DNA from: Chloroflexi bacterium UBA5177
GTDB lineage: Bacteria > Chloroflexota > UBA5177
NCBI GenBank assembly: GCA_002413265.1
Contig: DHWR01000217.1
Location: 1-5,716, forward strand
DNA length: 5,716 nt
Direction: 5' to 3'
The notes under the pieces: generated by a model
Told to the model about the DNA's origin: nothing
The model's input: the letters and a program-made list of their open reading frames with translations, nothing else
Databases searched by the model: none
Position numbers and translations under genes: made by a program
Shown here: positions 1 to 5,362 of the stretch, one piece after another
Position numbering within the stretch: the first letter of the stretch is position 1
How the letters are laid out: every line of letters starts with the position of its first letter

Positions 1-1
1 T

Positions 2-541
2 GGCGGCTGGAATTGTGACCGCAGGGCACAAGCCGACACCTCCTCCTTCCACGAAACGCTGCTGCCGCTTCGTGCACTTGCCCTCCACGCGCGGCTCACC
101 GGCAGCTCGAAATCGCGCCAGGCTGCCGATCGGGCCGCCGAGGTCTTTCTCTCCCGATCGCTATTTCGTCGTCGCCGCGATGGCGCCGTCATTCACCCAA
201 ATTTCTTGCTGCTGCACTACCCCGCTTACTGGCACTACGACCTGCTTGCCGGACTGAAAGTGATGTCGGAATTCGGCTATGTCCACGATGAACGCTGCTC
301 CAAGGCTCTCGATCTCCTCGAAACGAAACAGCGTCCGGATGAAACGTTCCCCGCCGAGGTCAAATACTGGCGGCTCGGGAACCAAAAGTTCACAGGGCGA
401 TCGCTCGCGGATTGGGGCTCGCCGAGCAAGCGCGCGGGCAATGCGTTTGTGACCCTGGACGCCCTTGCCATACTTCGTCCTGCGGGCAGGTTGAAACCTT
501 CCGTCATTTTCAATTCCCAGTTCGCTGGACCCGCCCACTAG
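2..541 (+). CDS. Squalene-hopene-cyclase-like / prenyltransferase-repeat protein, C-terminal part (5' end outside window)
   Basis: The frame is open from the left edge to a TAG at 539-541, giving 179 residues with no start in the window. The first visible residues, GGWNCD, form the Gly-Gly-Trp repeat motif of alpha/alpha-barrel terpene cyclases and prenyltransferases. Further family-like stretches follow: LHYPAYWHYDLLAGLKV (71-87), ALDLLETKQRPDETFPAE (102-119) and NAFVTLDALAILRPAGRL (147-164). These resemble the end of the stand-alone 'prenyltransferase/squalene oxidase repeat' proteins found in many actinobacteria and Chloroflexota, which have no established reaction. A TTG at 206 could look like a start, but homology-like sequence runs well upstream of it, so this is one truncated gene. 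The last 15 or so residues after AGRL match no motif I know. Whether it is a true triterpene cyclase cannot be judged, because the catalytic Asp-rich region would lie upstream. Family assignment is fairly sure; function is unknown. Confidence 0.8.
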   Translation, partial: GGWNCDRRAQADTSSFHETLLPLRALALHARLTGSSKSRQAADRAAEVFLSRSLFRRRRDGAVIHPNFLLLHYPAYWHYDLLAGLKVMSEFGYVHDERCSKALDLLETKQRPDETFPAEVKYWRLGNQKFTGRSLADWGSPSKRAGNAFVTLDALAILRPAGRLKPSVIFNSQFAGPAH

Positions 542-588
542 CGCGCCCGTTATGCGATGAGGCTTCGGCACCGAAAGCGATCTCGCAG

Positions 589-619
589 CGGACAATCGTG
601 ACCGGCTCCCTGGTATAGT
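589..619 (+). promoter_or_regulatory. Possible sigma-70-type promoter for the PRC-barrel-like gene
   Basis: A TATAGT at 614-619 (5 of 6 bases matching TATAAT) lies 19 bases after CGGACA at 589-594 (4 of 6 matching TTGACA). The predicted start of transcription near 626 would leave a very short leader containing only the ribosome binding site. The spacer is longer than the optimum of 17, so this is a weak call by eye. Confidence 0.3.
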
Positions 620-626
620 GCGTACC

Positions 627-633
627 AAAGGAG
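627..633 (+). promoter_or_regulatory. Ribosome binding site fixing the start at 641
   Basis: AAAGGAG lies 7 bases before the ATG at 641. It is the best Shine-Dalgarno in the window and makes this start secure. Confidence 0.75.
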
Positions 634-640
634 ACGGTCC

Positions 641-1072
641 ATGGAAACTCCTGACTCCGAAGTCCAGCCTGCATCCGTGTATGGCAAGGACGTCTTATTC
701 GACGTACGAGAGGGAATGGAGGTCACCGGCCCGGATGGGAGCCGCATCGGCGTGGTGAAAGAGGTGGCGGGCTTCGGGTCGAGCCAGACTCGCGACAGCT
801 TGCATATCGGAGAGGGCGAGCGTGTTACGCAGGCCTTCAGCGGCACCGGCTACATCCGGGTAGATCGCACGTCCGAGATGGGATCGAGCGCTAAGGACCT
901 CATCGTGCCCTTCCACGGGGTCCATGGGGTTACTGCCGAGCACGGACTCGAGCTAAACGACGCCGTCATCTCCGAGCTTCAGGGCCAGGCAGACAAAGCC
1001 GCTGAGCCAAGTAAGCCCGTGGAACAAGCAGCGACAAGCGGTTGGCGCCGGTGGCTACCGGGCAAGAAGTAG
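641..1072 (+). CDS. Small PRC-barrel-like (DUF2171-type) protein
   Basis: The product has 143 residues and starts at an ATG with a strong ribosome binding site. Residues about 20-105 look like a small beta-barrel of the PRC/DUF2171 kind. A 'GMEVTGPDGSRIGVVKEV' opening (residues 25-42) gives two short strands around an Asp-Gly turn. A 'DLIVPFHGVHGVTAEHGLEL' stretch (86-105) resembles the closing strands with an 'IP...V..V....V.L' pattern. A charged, low-complexity tail follows and ends in a basic WRRWLPGKK. There is no signal peptide or membrane segment, so it should be cytoplasmic. PRC-barrel domains are general adaptor or RNA/protein-binding folds, and the partner here is unknown. It has its own possible promoter and converges on the minus-strand secreted-protein gene with 6 bases between stop codons, leaving no room for a dedicated terminator. 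The coding call is firm; the domain call is by motif resemblance only. Confidence 0.8.
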   Translation: METPDSEVQPASVYGKDVLFDVREGMEVTGPDGSRIGVVKEVAGFGSSQTRDSLHIGEGERVTQAFSGTGYIRVDRTSEMGSSAKDLIVPFHGVHGVTAEHGLELNDAVISELQGQADKAAEPSKPVEQAATSGWRRWLPGKK

Positions 1073-1078
1073 GGCGTC

Positions 1079-2164
1079 CTACCCAGACCTTGCAGCAGCA
1101 GGAGCCGGCTGCGTCACCGTAAACGTCGCTGATGCTGTCACCGACTGTCCTGCCAAAGAGCAGGTAACGGTCGCCTGGCCGAGCGCCGCTCTACCGTTGT
1201 TCACAACCAGCGGGAATACGGCCAGACCATCGGCCAACGCCTGTTGCGGTCCTCTGTTGAAATCGGCAGCTGAAGCCGACCCAAACGGCAGGTAATTGAC
1301 GCGCGCTGTGCAGACCGCTCCGGGCTTGGTCTGTGCGTAGACCGTTGCGGGCCCGTGAATTCCCGATACGCTGGAAGGTGACACGCAGACTCTCGTGAAC
1401 ATTGGCCGTGTGTCCGGCGTCCCCACGGGGGTCGGAACCGCGGTCGCACTTCCTACCGGAGTCGGAGTACTCGTTACCACTGCCGTATTCGTGGCCGTAG
1501 CGGTGGCGGTAGGAGTCGGCGTGCTGGTGGGAGCCGGCGTCGAGGTCGGGCCCGTAGGCGTTGATGGTGGCGACGGCGGTGGCCCGGACGGCGTGACGTG
1601 TACGTGCGCTGTCGGCACCGGAGTTGCCGTGGCAGGAGTGGGCGGTATCAAAACCGAGATTTGATCCACGGCTTCCTGCGGCCAGACGGCCTTCACCGCG
1701 ACGCCTGAAGGGCTGATGGCCCCCTTGTATACCTCCACGGTCAGTGACGCTTGGTTGCTGGTTGGGTCCACGTTCACAACTTGATAGCTGCCGTGCGAAG
1801 GCTGTGCAGGCTCCGGTGCGACCTGATAGATGACCGAAGCTCCGGTAGGCGCGCCCACGGTGTAGGCAATGATTGGCTCGTTCAGACTGAAGCACACGAG
1901 GCTGGATGTGATCGTCACTGGGAACGCGATCGTGTTCTCGGGACCCGGAACGCCACCCCCAACCGATAACGTCTTGTTCGGGAAGATCAAGGCACGTGGT
2001 CCCGGAGTCGCAGGTCCGCACGGGACGATGGCATACGGCACTGGAGTCGTGCAGAGGCCGGTAACCGGAGTGACGGGCGGAATGACGTTCGCGCGGGAGC
2101 GCTGCGCCCCCACTGCGACCACTCCGACCACTACGAGCACAACCGCGAGTGCGAGACGCCTCAT
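1079..2164 (-). CDS. Secreted protein with Thr/Pro-rich linker between two beta-type domains
   Basis: The product has 361 residues from the ATG at 2164, which has GGAAGGG six bases upstream. A GTG five codons earlier (2179) has no ribosome binding site and would be inferior. The N-terminus (MRRLALAVVLVVVGVVAVGA) is a typical signal peptide with two arginines and a hydrophobic core, so the protein is exported. It has no lipobox and no C-terminal anchor. Residues about 28-173 form an unrecognised beta-rich domain with three cysteines (C38, C49, C91). Residues about 174-252 are a Thr/Pro/Ala/Ser linker. Residues about 255-350 look like an Ig-like module, with CVSPSSVSG, a cysteine at C285 and an 'ATVTCSLAGQSVTASATFTV' ending (C335). 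C285 and C335 are a likely disulfide pair. This architecture recurs in Chloroflexota extracellular proteins. No enzymatic motif is visible, so a surface or matrix role is only inference. It is read in the same direction as ddl after a 74-base gap with its own possible promoter. Confidence 0.85.
   Translation of the reverse strand: MRRLALAVVLVVVGVVAVGAQRSRANVIPPVTPVTGLCTTPVPYAIVPCGPATPGPRALIFPNKTLSVGGGVPGPENTIAFPVTITSSLVCFSLNEPIIAYTVGAPTGASVIYQVAPEPAQPSHGSYQVVNVDPTSNQASLTVEVYKGAISPSGVAVKAVWPQEAVDQISVLIPPTPATATPVPTAHVHVTPSGPPPSPPSTPTGPTSTPAPTSTPTPTATATATNTAVVTSTPTPVGSATAVPTPVGTPDTRPMFTRVCVSPSSVSGIHGPATVYAQTKPGAVCTARVNYLPFGSASAADFNRGPQQALADGLAVFPLVVNNGRAALGQATVTCSLAGQSVTASATFTVTQPAPAAARSG
1409..1645 (-). 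repeat. Low-complexity Thr/Pro/Ala linker coding region
   Basis: About 79 codons of the secreted protein are almost wholly Thr, Pro, Ala, Ser, Val and Gly, with runs such as TSTPTPTATATATNT. The DNA is correspondingly repetitive (GGAGTCGG, GCGGTGGCGG on the plus strand). The region is prone to length change by slippage and creates a spurious Gly/Val-rich open frame on the other strand. It is likely an extended flexible spacer. Confidence 0.85.
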
Positions 2165-2170
2165 GCAGGA

Positions 2171-2177
2171 CCCTTCC
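2171..2177 (-). promoter_or_regulatory. Ribosome binding site selecting the ATG at 2164
   Basis: On the minus strand GGAAGGG stands six bases before the ATG at 2164. It favours this start over the upstream in-frame GTG at 2179. Confidence 0.5.
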
Positions 2178-2201
2178 ACGCGTGACAGATATCTTCTGGC
2201 A

Positions 2202-2230
2202 ATCGTATCACGCCAAAATAGCCGCGTCGA
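2202..2230 (-). promoter_or_regulatory. Possible promoter upstream of the secreted-protein gene
   Basis: On the minus strand TCGACG (2230-2225, 4 of 6 against TTGACA) is followed after 17 bases by TACGAT (2207-2202, 4 of 6 against TATAAT), with a TG dinucleotide one base before it as in extended -10 promoters. It lies wholly in the 74-base gap after ddl, so the secreted-protein gene could be transcribed independently. I see no hairpin terminator for ddl in the gap, so read-through from the operon is also possible. Confidence 0.35.
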
Positions 2231-2238
2231 GGAGGGGG

Positions 2239-3339
2239 CTACAGTGTAACCCGCCGGCGCTGCCTGTCGTCAAACCTTTCCAGCGCCAGCCGAACAAGCC
2301 GGTCGATCAGCTCGGGATACGGTACGCCGGTCGCTTCCCATAGCTTCGGATACATGCTGGTGGCCGTGAATCCCGGCATGGTGTTGATCTCGTTGAGGAG
2401 GATCTCGCCGTCGGTGGCTCGAATGAAAAAATCGACTCGAGCCAGTCCCGCGGCGTCGACGGCGAGGAAAGCTCCACGGGCCAGTTCATTAAGGCGCTTG
2501 ACCTGGTCATCCCCCAGGCATGCGGGGATGATCAGTTCTGCCAGCCCCTCTGTGTACTTGGACCGGTAGTCGTAGAAGTCATGAAGCGGCTTAATCTCGC
2601 CCGGCACGGAGACCAGCGGATCGTCGTTTCCCAGCACTCCGACCTCGATCTCGCGCCCTTCAATGCCCTGCTCGACGATGATCGTGGAGTCGTAACGGAT
2701 CGCCACGTCGACGCCATGCGCAAGTTCCTCGCTGGTCCGCGCCTTGCTTATGCCCACGCTCGAGCCCATGTTGCTGGGCTTCACGAACACCGGATACGCG
2801 AGCTTGCGCTCCAGGCGCGTTATCAGCTCGTCACGGCCATGAACCCAGTCATAGGCGCGAAACCCGACGTACGGCACGTTCGGCAGCCCCCACTGGGCAA
2901 AAACTGCCTTCATACGCCACTTGTCCATGGCGAGTGCGGAGCCCAGCACCTCTGACCCCACATATGGGATTCCCGCCGTCACCAGCAGTCCCTGGACCGT
3001 CCCGTCCTCACCATTTGGTCCGTGCAGCACCGGGAATACGACGTCGATCGCGCTGTCATGCAGATCCATCGCTCCCGCTCCATCCACGCGCATGATGCCG
3101 TGATGAGTCGGATCGACGACTGCTTCCTCCCGCCCCGAAAGCTCCTTCTTCGGCCCGCCCGCCGCCAGCTGCTCGGGAGTCTGCCCGACCTGCCACGAGC
3201 CTTCGCGGCTGATCCCGATTGGTACCGCTTCATAGCGTTCAGGATCCAACGCAGCGAGTAGCGAGCTCGCGGATGCAACCGAAACCTCGTGCTCCCCAGA
3301 CTTACCTCCGAAGAGGATGCCGACTCGCAGCCGCCTCAT
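2239..3339 (-). CDS. ddl: D-alanine--D-alanine ligase
   Basis: The 366-residue product is an ATP-grasp enzyme joining two D-alanines in the cytoplasm. The dipeptide is then added by MurF to UDP-MurNAc-tripeptide. The length fits the longer DdlA-type enzymes. The N-terminal GGKSGEHEVS (11-20) holds the substrate-binding glutamate E18. LHGPNGEDGTVQGLL (105-119) and VGSEVLGSALAMDK (127-140) are standard. The ATP-grasp core shows FVKPSNMGSSVG (185-196, equivalent of E. coli DdlB S150 at 193). The omega loop FYDYRSKY ends in K261-Y262, the DdlB K215/Y216 pair. Y262 favours D-Ala-D-Ala over the D-lactate-type ligases that carry Phe here. ARVDFF (R301, D303) and LLNEINTMPG (E317, N319) supply magnesium and phosphate ligands. 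The ATG overlaps the asparaginase stop (ATGA) and lacks a good ribosome binding site of its own, which points to translational coupling. Complete, with no missing key residue. Confidence 0.97.
   Translation of the reverse strand: MRRLRVGILFGGKSGEHEVSVASASSLLAALDPERYEAVPIGISREGSWQVGQTPEQLAAGGPKKELSGREEAVVDPTHHGIMRVDGAGAMDLHDSAIDVVFPVLHGPNGEDGTVQGLLVTAGIPYVGSEVLGSALAMDKWRMKAVFAQWGLPNVPYVGFRAYDWVHGRDELITRLERKLAYPVFVKPSNMGSSVGISKARTSEELAHGVDVAIRYDSTIIVEQGIEGREIEVGVLGNDDPLVSVPGEIKPLHDFYDYRSKYTEGLAELIIPACLGDDQVKRLNELARGAFLAVDAAGLARVDFFIRATDGEILLNEINTMPGFTATSMYPKLWEATGVPYPELIDRLVRLALERFDDRQRRRVTL
3336..3339 (-). other. ATGA stop/start overlap joining the asparaginase and ddl genes
   Basis: On the minus strand the four bases ATGA contain both the ddl start (ATG, 3339-3337) and the asparaginase stop (TGA, 3338-3336). 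Upstream of the ATG there is only a weak GCGAG and no real Shine-Dalgarno, so ddl is probably translated by ribosomes that have just finished the asparaginase. Confidence 0.85.
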
Positions 3340-4403
3340 GAGCTCGCGCCAACCGTGAAAACGGGCTTGATGGTTCCCACCAGATCACCGCTGGGGTTGC
3401 GAACCTCCGGGCGCGCGTACTCTCGTAGCCGCGACAGCTGTTCGTCGCTGAGAGCCCCCAAGGCGCGCAGGACTTCGACAGTCGCGGGATGAGAGGCGCG
3501 CGCATTGCCGTCCGATATCTTCAGCGCGAATCCCAGACCAAGGTTTCGAATACCAATGCCTTGAAACCCCTCGGCGCCTCCCTTTGACACAATTTCGGTC
3601 CCGGCAACAGTCATCAGATCGGTGTCGAACCTTCCTTCACCCGCAACCATGTAGGGCCAAGAGGTCATCGCCCCGCAGACCACCGCCGCCGCCTGGCGCA
3701 GGTCATCCCCCACCTTTGACCCTGTCACGAGACGCGCGAACGCCAGCGCCGCGCCGGCGAACGGCAACCGGAAAGCCGGGACGGCGCAGTTATCCGTGGC
3801 CAGCTGAACGTCGTCTGGCCGGACTCCGGCGAACCGAGCAAGGATCTCGAGCGTTTGCTGCTGCAGTGGATGTGACGGCTCCCCATATCCTTCCAGCGGC
3901 CAGCCACGGGCGACACAGGCCAGCAGCATTCCGGCATGCGCGCCGCTGCAGTTGTTGCAGACCGGCGTCGGAGCCTCTCCGCGCCGGACGAGATCCGCGG
4001 CACTGGCTTCGTGAAGCGGGGGATGTGCTCCGCAACGGAGAGCCGTTTCGTCGAGACCCGCCTTCTTGAGTGCCGAGAGCACGGCATCTCTATGTTTCGG
4101 TTCTGCGTTGTGAGACGCACAGAGGACTGCCGTCTCCTCTCCCGTCAGCCCAAACCGCTCAATCGCACCGGCGAGAACCGCCGGCATGACTTGAAACGGC
4201 TTTGCGGCAGATCTAAGAAAGACGTACTGCGAGGCATCTCCGGCACACGCCGAAAGGTGTCCTTCGTCATCGCAGACCGCGAAAATGCCGCGATGAAGGC
4301 TTCCGACGTAGTCGCCACGCATCACCGCCACCAGAGGCACGTCTGACGAAAACGCGTCCTCGGGCAGATGGACTTCTACGCGTGTGCCGGCTGACAGAGT
4401 CAC
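3336..4403 (-). CDS. L-asparaginase of the R. etli type (Asparaginase_II, PF06089 family)
   Basis: The product has 355 residues from the GTG at 4403 and is predicted to hydrolyse L-asparagine to aspartate and ammonia. It has no signal peptide. Family motifs in order: PLVAVMRGDYVGSLHRG (23-39); RSAAKPFQ (64-71) with the catalytic-type S65-xx-K68; CASH with S97; CNNCSGAHAGML; TDNCAVPAF with C206; FDTDLM and SKGGAEG with K274. These line up with R. etli ReAV S48, K51, S80, C135, C189 and K263; most spacings are identical. One key residue differs: the zinc-binding lysine (ReAV K138) is alanine, A155. The start is uncertain. GTG 4403 lies 7 bases after the lipoprotein stop but has no clear ribosome binding site. 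GTG 4340 would give an N-terminus nearer ReAV, and a TTG at 4490 would overlap the upstream gene by 80 bases. It overlaps ddl by four bases. Family sure; activity less so because of A155. Confidence 0.92.
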   Translation of the reverse strand: MTLSAGTRVEVHLPEDAFSSDVPLVAVMRGDYVGSLHRGIFAVCDDEGHLSACAGDASQYVFLRSAAKPFQVMPAVLAGAIERFGLTGEETAVLCASHNAEPKHRDAVLSALKKAGLDETALRCGAHPPLHEASAADLVRRGEAPTPVCNNCSGAHAGMLLACVARGWPLEGYGEPSHPLQQQTLEILARFAGVRPDDVQLATDNCAVPAFRLPFAGAALAFARLVTGSKVGDDLRQAAAVVCGAMTSWPYMVAGEGRFDTDLMTVAGTEIVSKGGAEGFQGIGIRNLGLGFALKISDGNARASHPATVEVLRALGALSDEQLSRLREYARPEVRNPSGDLVGTIKPVFTVGASS

Positions 4404-4410
4404 CGCGGCT

Positions 4411-5277
4411 CTACGAATTGCCGTAAAAGAAATGGAGAGTCCCCGCCGAGAATTGGACCACCAGGACTCGACGACCGATCGTGGCGACAATCGACCACGA
4501 AGTCGCGCCGGCTGCTGGGACGGTCGACTGATCCACCGTCCACCCCGCCCTGGGAAGCCGGACGGAGAAGAACTGCCCGAGTGCGCTGCCGTTGGCAGAT
4601 GCGTTCGTAGTGCTCACCACTTCAGACCCCGAGATCACGTGCCCTACCGCGTTGAAGGTAGCCGGCGCCGGATTGCCATAGGAAAATCCTGGTGCCAATG
4701 GAACATCGGCCGGCAGCGGTTGGGCGCCCCCGCTGGAAGCCGCGCCGCGAACCACCACGCTCCACGCACCATTCTCGATCACGGATCTATGGCCTGCCCG
4801 GTTGAAGAGCCCGATGCTGAAGTAGTACTGGCCGGGAGCCGTCGGAGCCGTGAACGCGCTCGCCCAGCGCCCGTCGGCGGTCTGACTCAGCTCATACGAA
4901 AAGGGGCCCGCGCTTGCTCCTGGCCCGGCAGACAGGTACACCTGTACTCGGCTGGCGTCGCCGAGGGTGGTGACGGTCCACCTCGCTGCCGCGCCCGGAG
5001 CCAGCGATGCCGGATGTACGAAGGCCGACACGACGAGAGGTGCAACAGAGCTCACAGGCACGGTGGCGACTGAGGTCGCCGAAGCTCGCGGAGTTGCTGT
5101 CACTGGGACCGTAGCAGTGGGCTGAGCGGTGGCCGTCTCGGTCGCGACCACAATTGGCGTCACGGTCGCGACAGGTAGAGTCGCCGGATGCTTGGTGGGC
5201 GTGGGATCCGGGGAGGTGGCGCCGGCCTTACCGCCGCAGCCGGCAAGCGCCAGCAGGCTCAGACCAAGGCCCAGCAT
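4411..5277 (-). CDS. Lipoprotein with Thr/Pro/Ala linker and two beta-type domains
   Basis: The product has 288 residues from the ATG at 5277. The N-terminus ends in the lipobox LALAGC, so C14 should be lipid-modified and the mature protein anchored on the outer face of the membrane. Residues 23-78 are a Thr/Pro/Ala/Val linker. Residues about 80-178 look like an Ig-like domain (SLAPGAAARWTVTTLG at 91-106; APGQYYFSIGLFNRAGH at 147-163). Residues about 188-288 form a second domain (PLPADVPLAPGFSYGN, then FFSVRLPRAGWTV at 236-248) resembling a C-terminal domain seen in Chloroflexota lipoproteins, of unknown role. The start is doubtful: no basic residue precedes the hydrophobic stretch and no ribosome binding site precedes this ATG. 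GAGG upstream faces an ATC at 5292 that would add IRAIS. No other ATG, GTG or TTG lies between the upstream in-frame stop and 5277. It is probably the first gene of the lipoprotein-asparaginase-ddl operon, 7 bases ahead of the next gene. Confidence 0.85.
   Translation of the reverse strand: MLGLGLSLLALAGCGGKAGATSPDPTPTKHPATLPVATVTPIVVATETATAQPTATVPVTATPRASATSVATVPVSSVAPLVVSAFVHPASLAPGAAARWTVTTLGDASRVQVYLSAGPGASAGPFSYELSQTADGRWASAFTAPTAPGQYYFSIGLFNRAGHRSVIENGAWSVVVRGAASSGGAQPLPADVPLAPGFSYGNPAPATFNAVGHVISGSEVVSTTNASANGSALGQFFSVRLPRAGWTVDQSTVPAAGATSWSIVATIGRRVLVVQFSAGTLHFFYGNS
5044..5211 (-). repeat. Low-complexity Thr/Pro/Ala/Val linker coding region of the lipoprotein
   Basis: About 56 codons (residues 23-78) are dominated by Thr, Pro, Ala, Val and Ser, directly after the lipidated cysteine. 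It is likely an extended tether holding the two folded domains away from the membrane, and resembles in composition the linker of the secreted protein at 1079-2164. Confidence 0.75.
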
Positions 5278-5300
5278 CGAAATCGCGCGGATGTGACTGA

Positions 5301-5304
5301 CCTC
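5301..5304 (-). promoter_or_regulatory. Shine-Dalgarno-like GAGG upstream of the lipoprotein
   Basis: On the minus strand GAGG lies 8 bases before an in-frame ATC (5292-5290) but 23 bases before the ATG at 5277. This is too far for normal use with that ATG, so it raises the possibility of a non-standard start. Confidence 0.3.
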
Positions 5305-5319
5305 GCTAAAGACCAGCGA

Positions 5320-5349
5320 ATACTAACAGCGAATCGCGAGCGGTAGCAA
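5320..5349 (-). promoter_or_regulatory. Possible promoter of the lipoprotein-asparaginase-ddl operon
   Basis: On the minus strand TTGCTA (5349-5344, 4 of 6 against TTGACA) is followed after 18 bases by TAGTAT (5325-5320, 4 of 6 against TATAAT). Transcription would begin near 5313, just ahead of the GAGG at 5304-5301. It is the only good promoter-like pair in the 85-base gap after the HyuB-type gene. Called by eye, so only moderately likely. Confidence 0.35.
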
Positions 5350-5362
5350 GGGAATAGCCGGC

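Noticed and set aside
206..541. TTG at 206 as the start of a separate 111-residue gene
   Set aside because: The same frame is open back to base 2 and shows the GGWNCD repeat motif upstream, so this is the end of a longer gene.
161..628. Minus-strand open frame of 155 codons opposite the cyclase-like gene
   Set aside because: The plus strand here carries recognisable terpene-cyclase-like motifs; the antisense product has none.
1395..1664. Plus-strand Gly/Val-rich open frame resembling a membrane or elastin-like peptide
   Set aside because: It is the exact antisense of the Thr/Pro/Ala linker; Gly/Val runs are the complement of Thr/Pro codons.
1191..2021. Minus-strand open frame of 276 codons inside the secreted-protein gene
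   Set aside because: It is a frame-shifted reading of the same DNA, lacks any export signal and has a repetitive His/Arg/Gly composition derived from the Thr/Pro linker codons.
2187..2194. Palindrome AGATATCT in the gap between ddl and the secreted-protein gene, considered as an operator or terminator stem
   Set aside because: Only eight bases with no loop, no T-run and no second copy elsewhere in the window; consistent with chance.
3584..4069. Plus-strand open frame of 161 codons opposite the asparaginase gene
   Set aside because: Arg/Pro-rich shadow; the minus-strand asparaginase is well supported over the same bases.
4384..5073. Plus-strand open frame of 229 codons opposite the lipoprotein and asparaginase genes
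   Set aside because: It lies antisense to genes with clear family and export signals, has no recognisable motif and is Arg/Pro-rich as expected of a GC-rich shadow frame.
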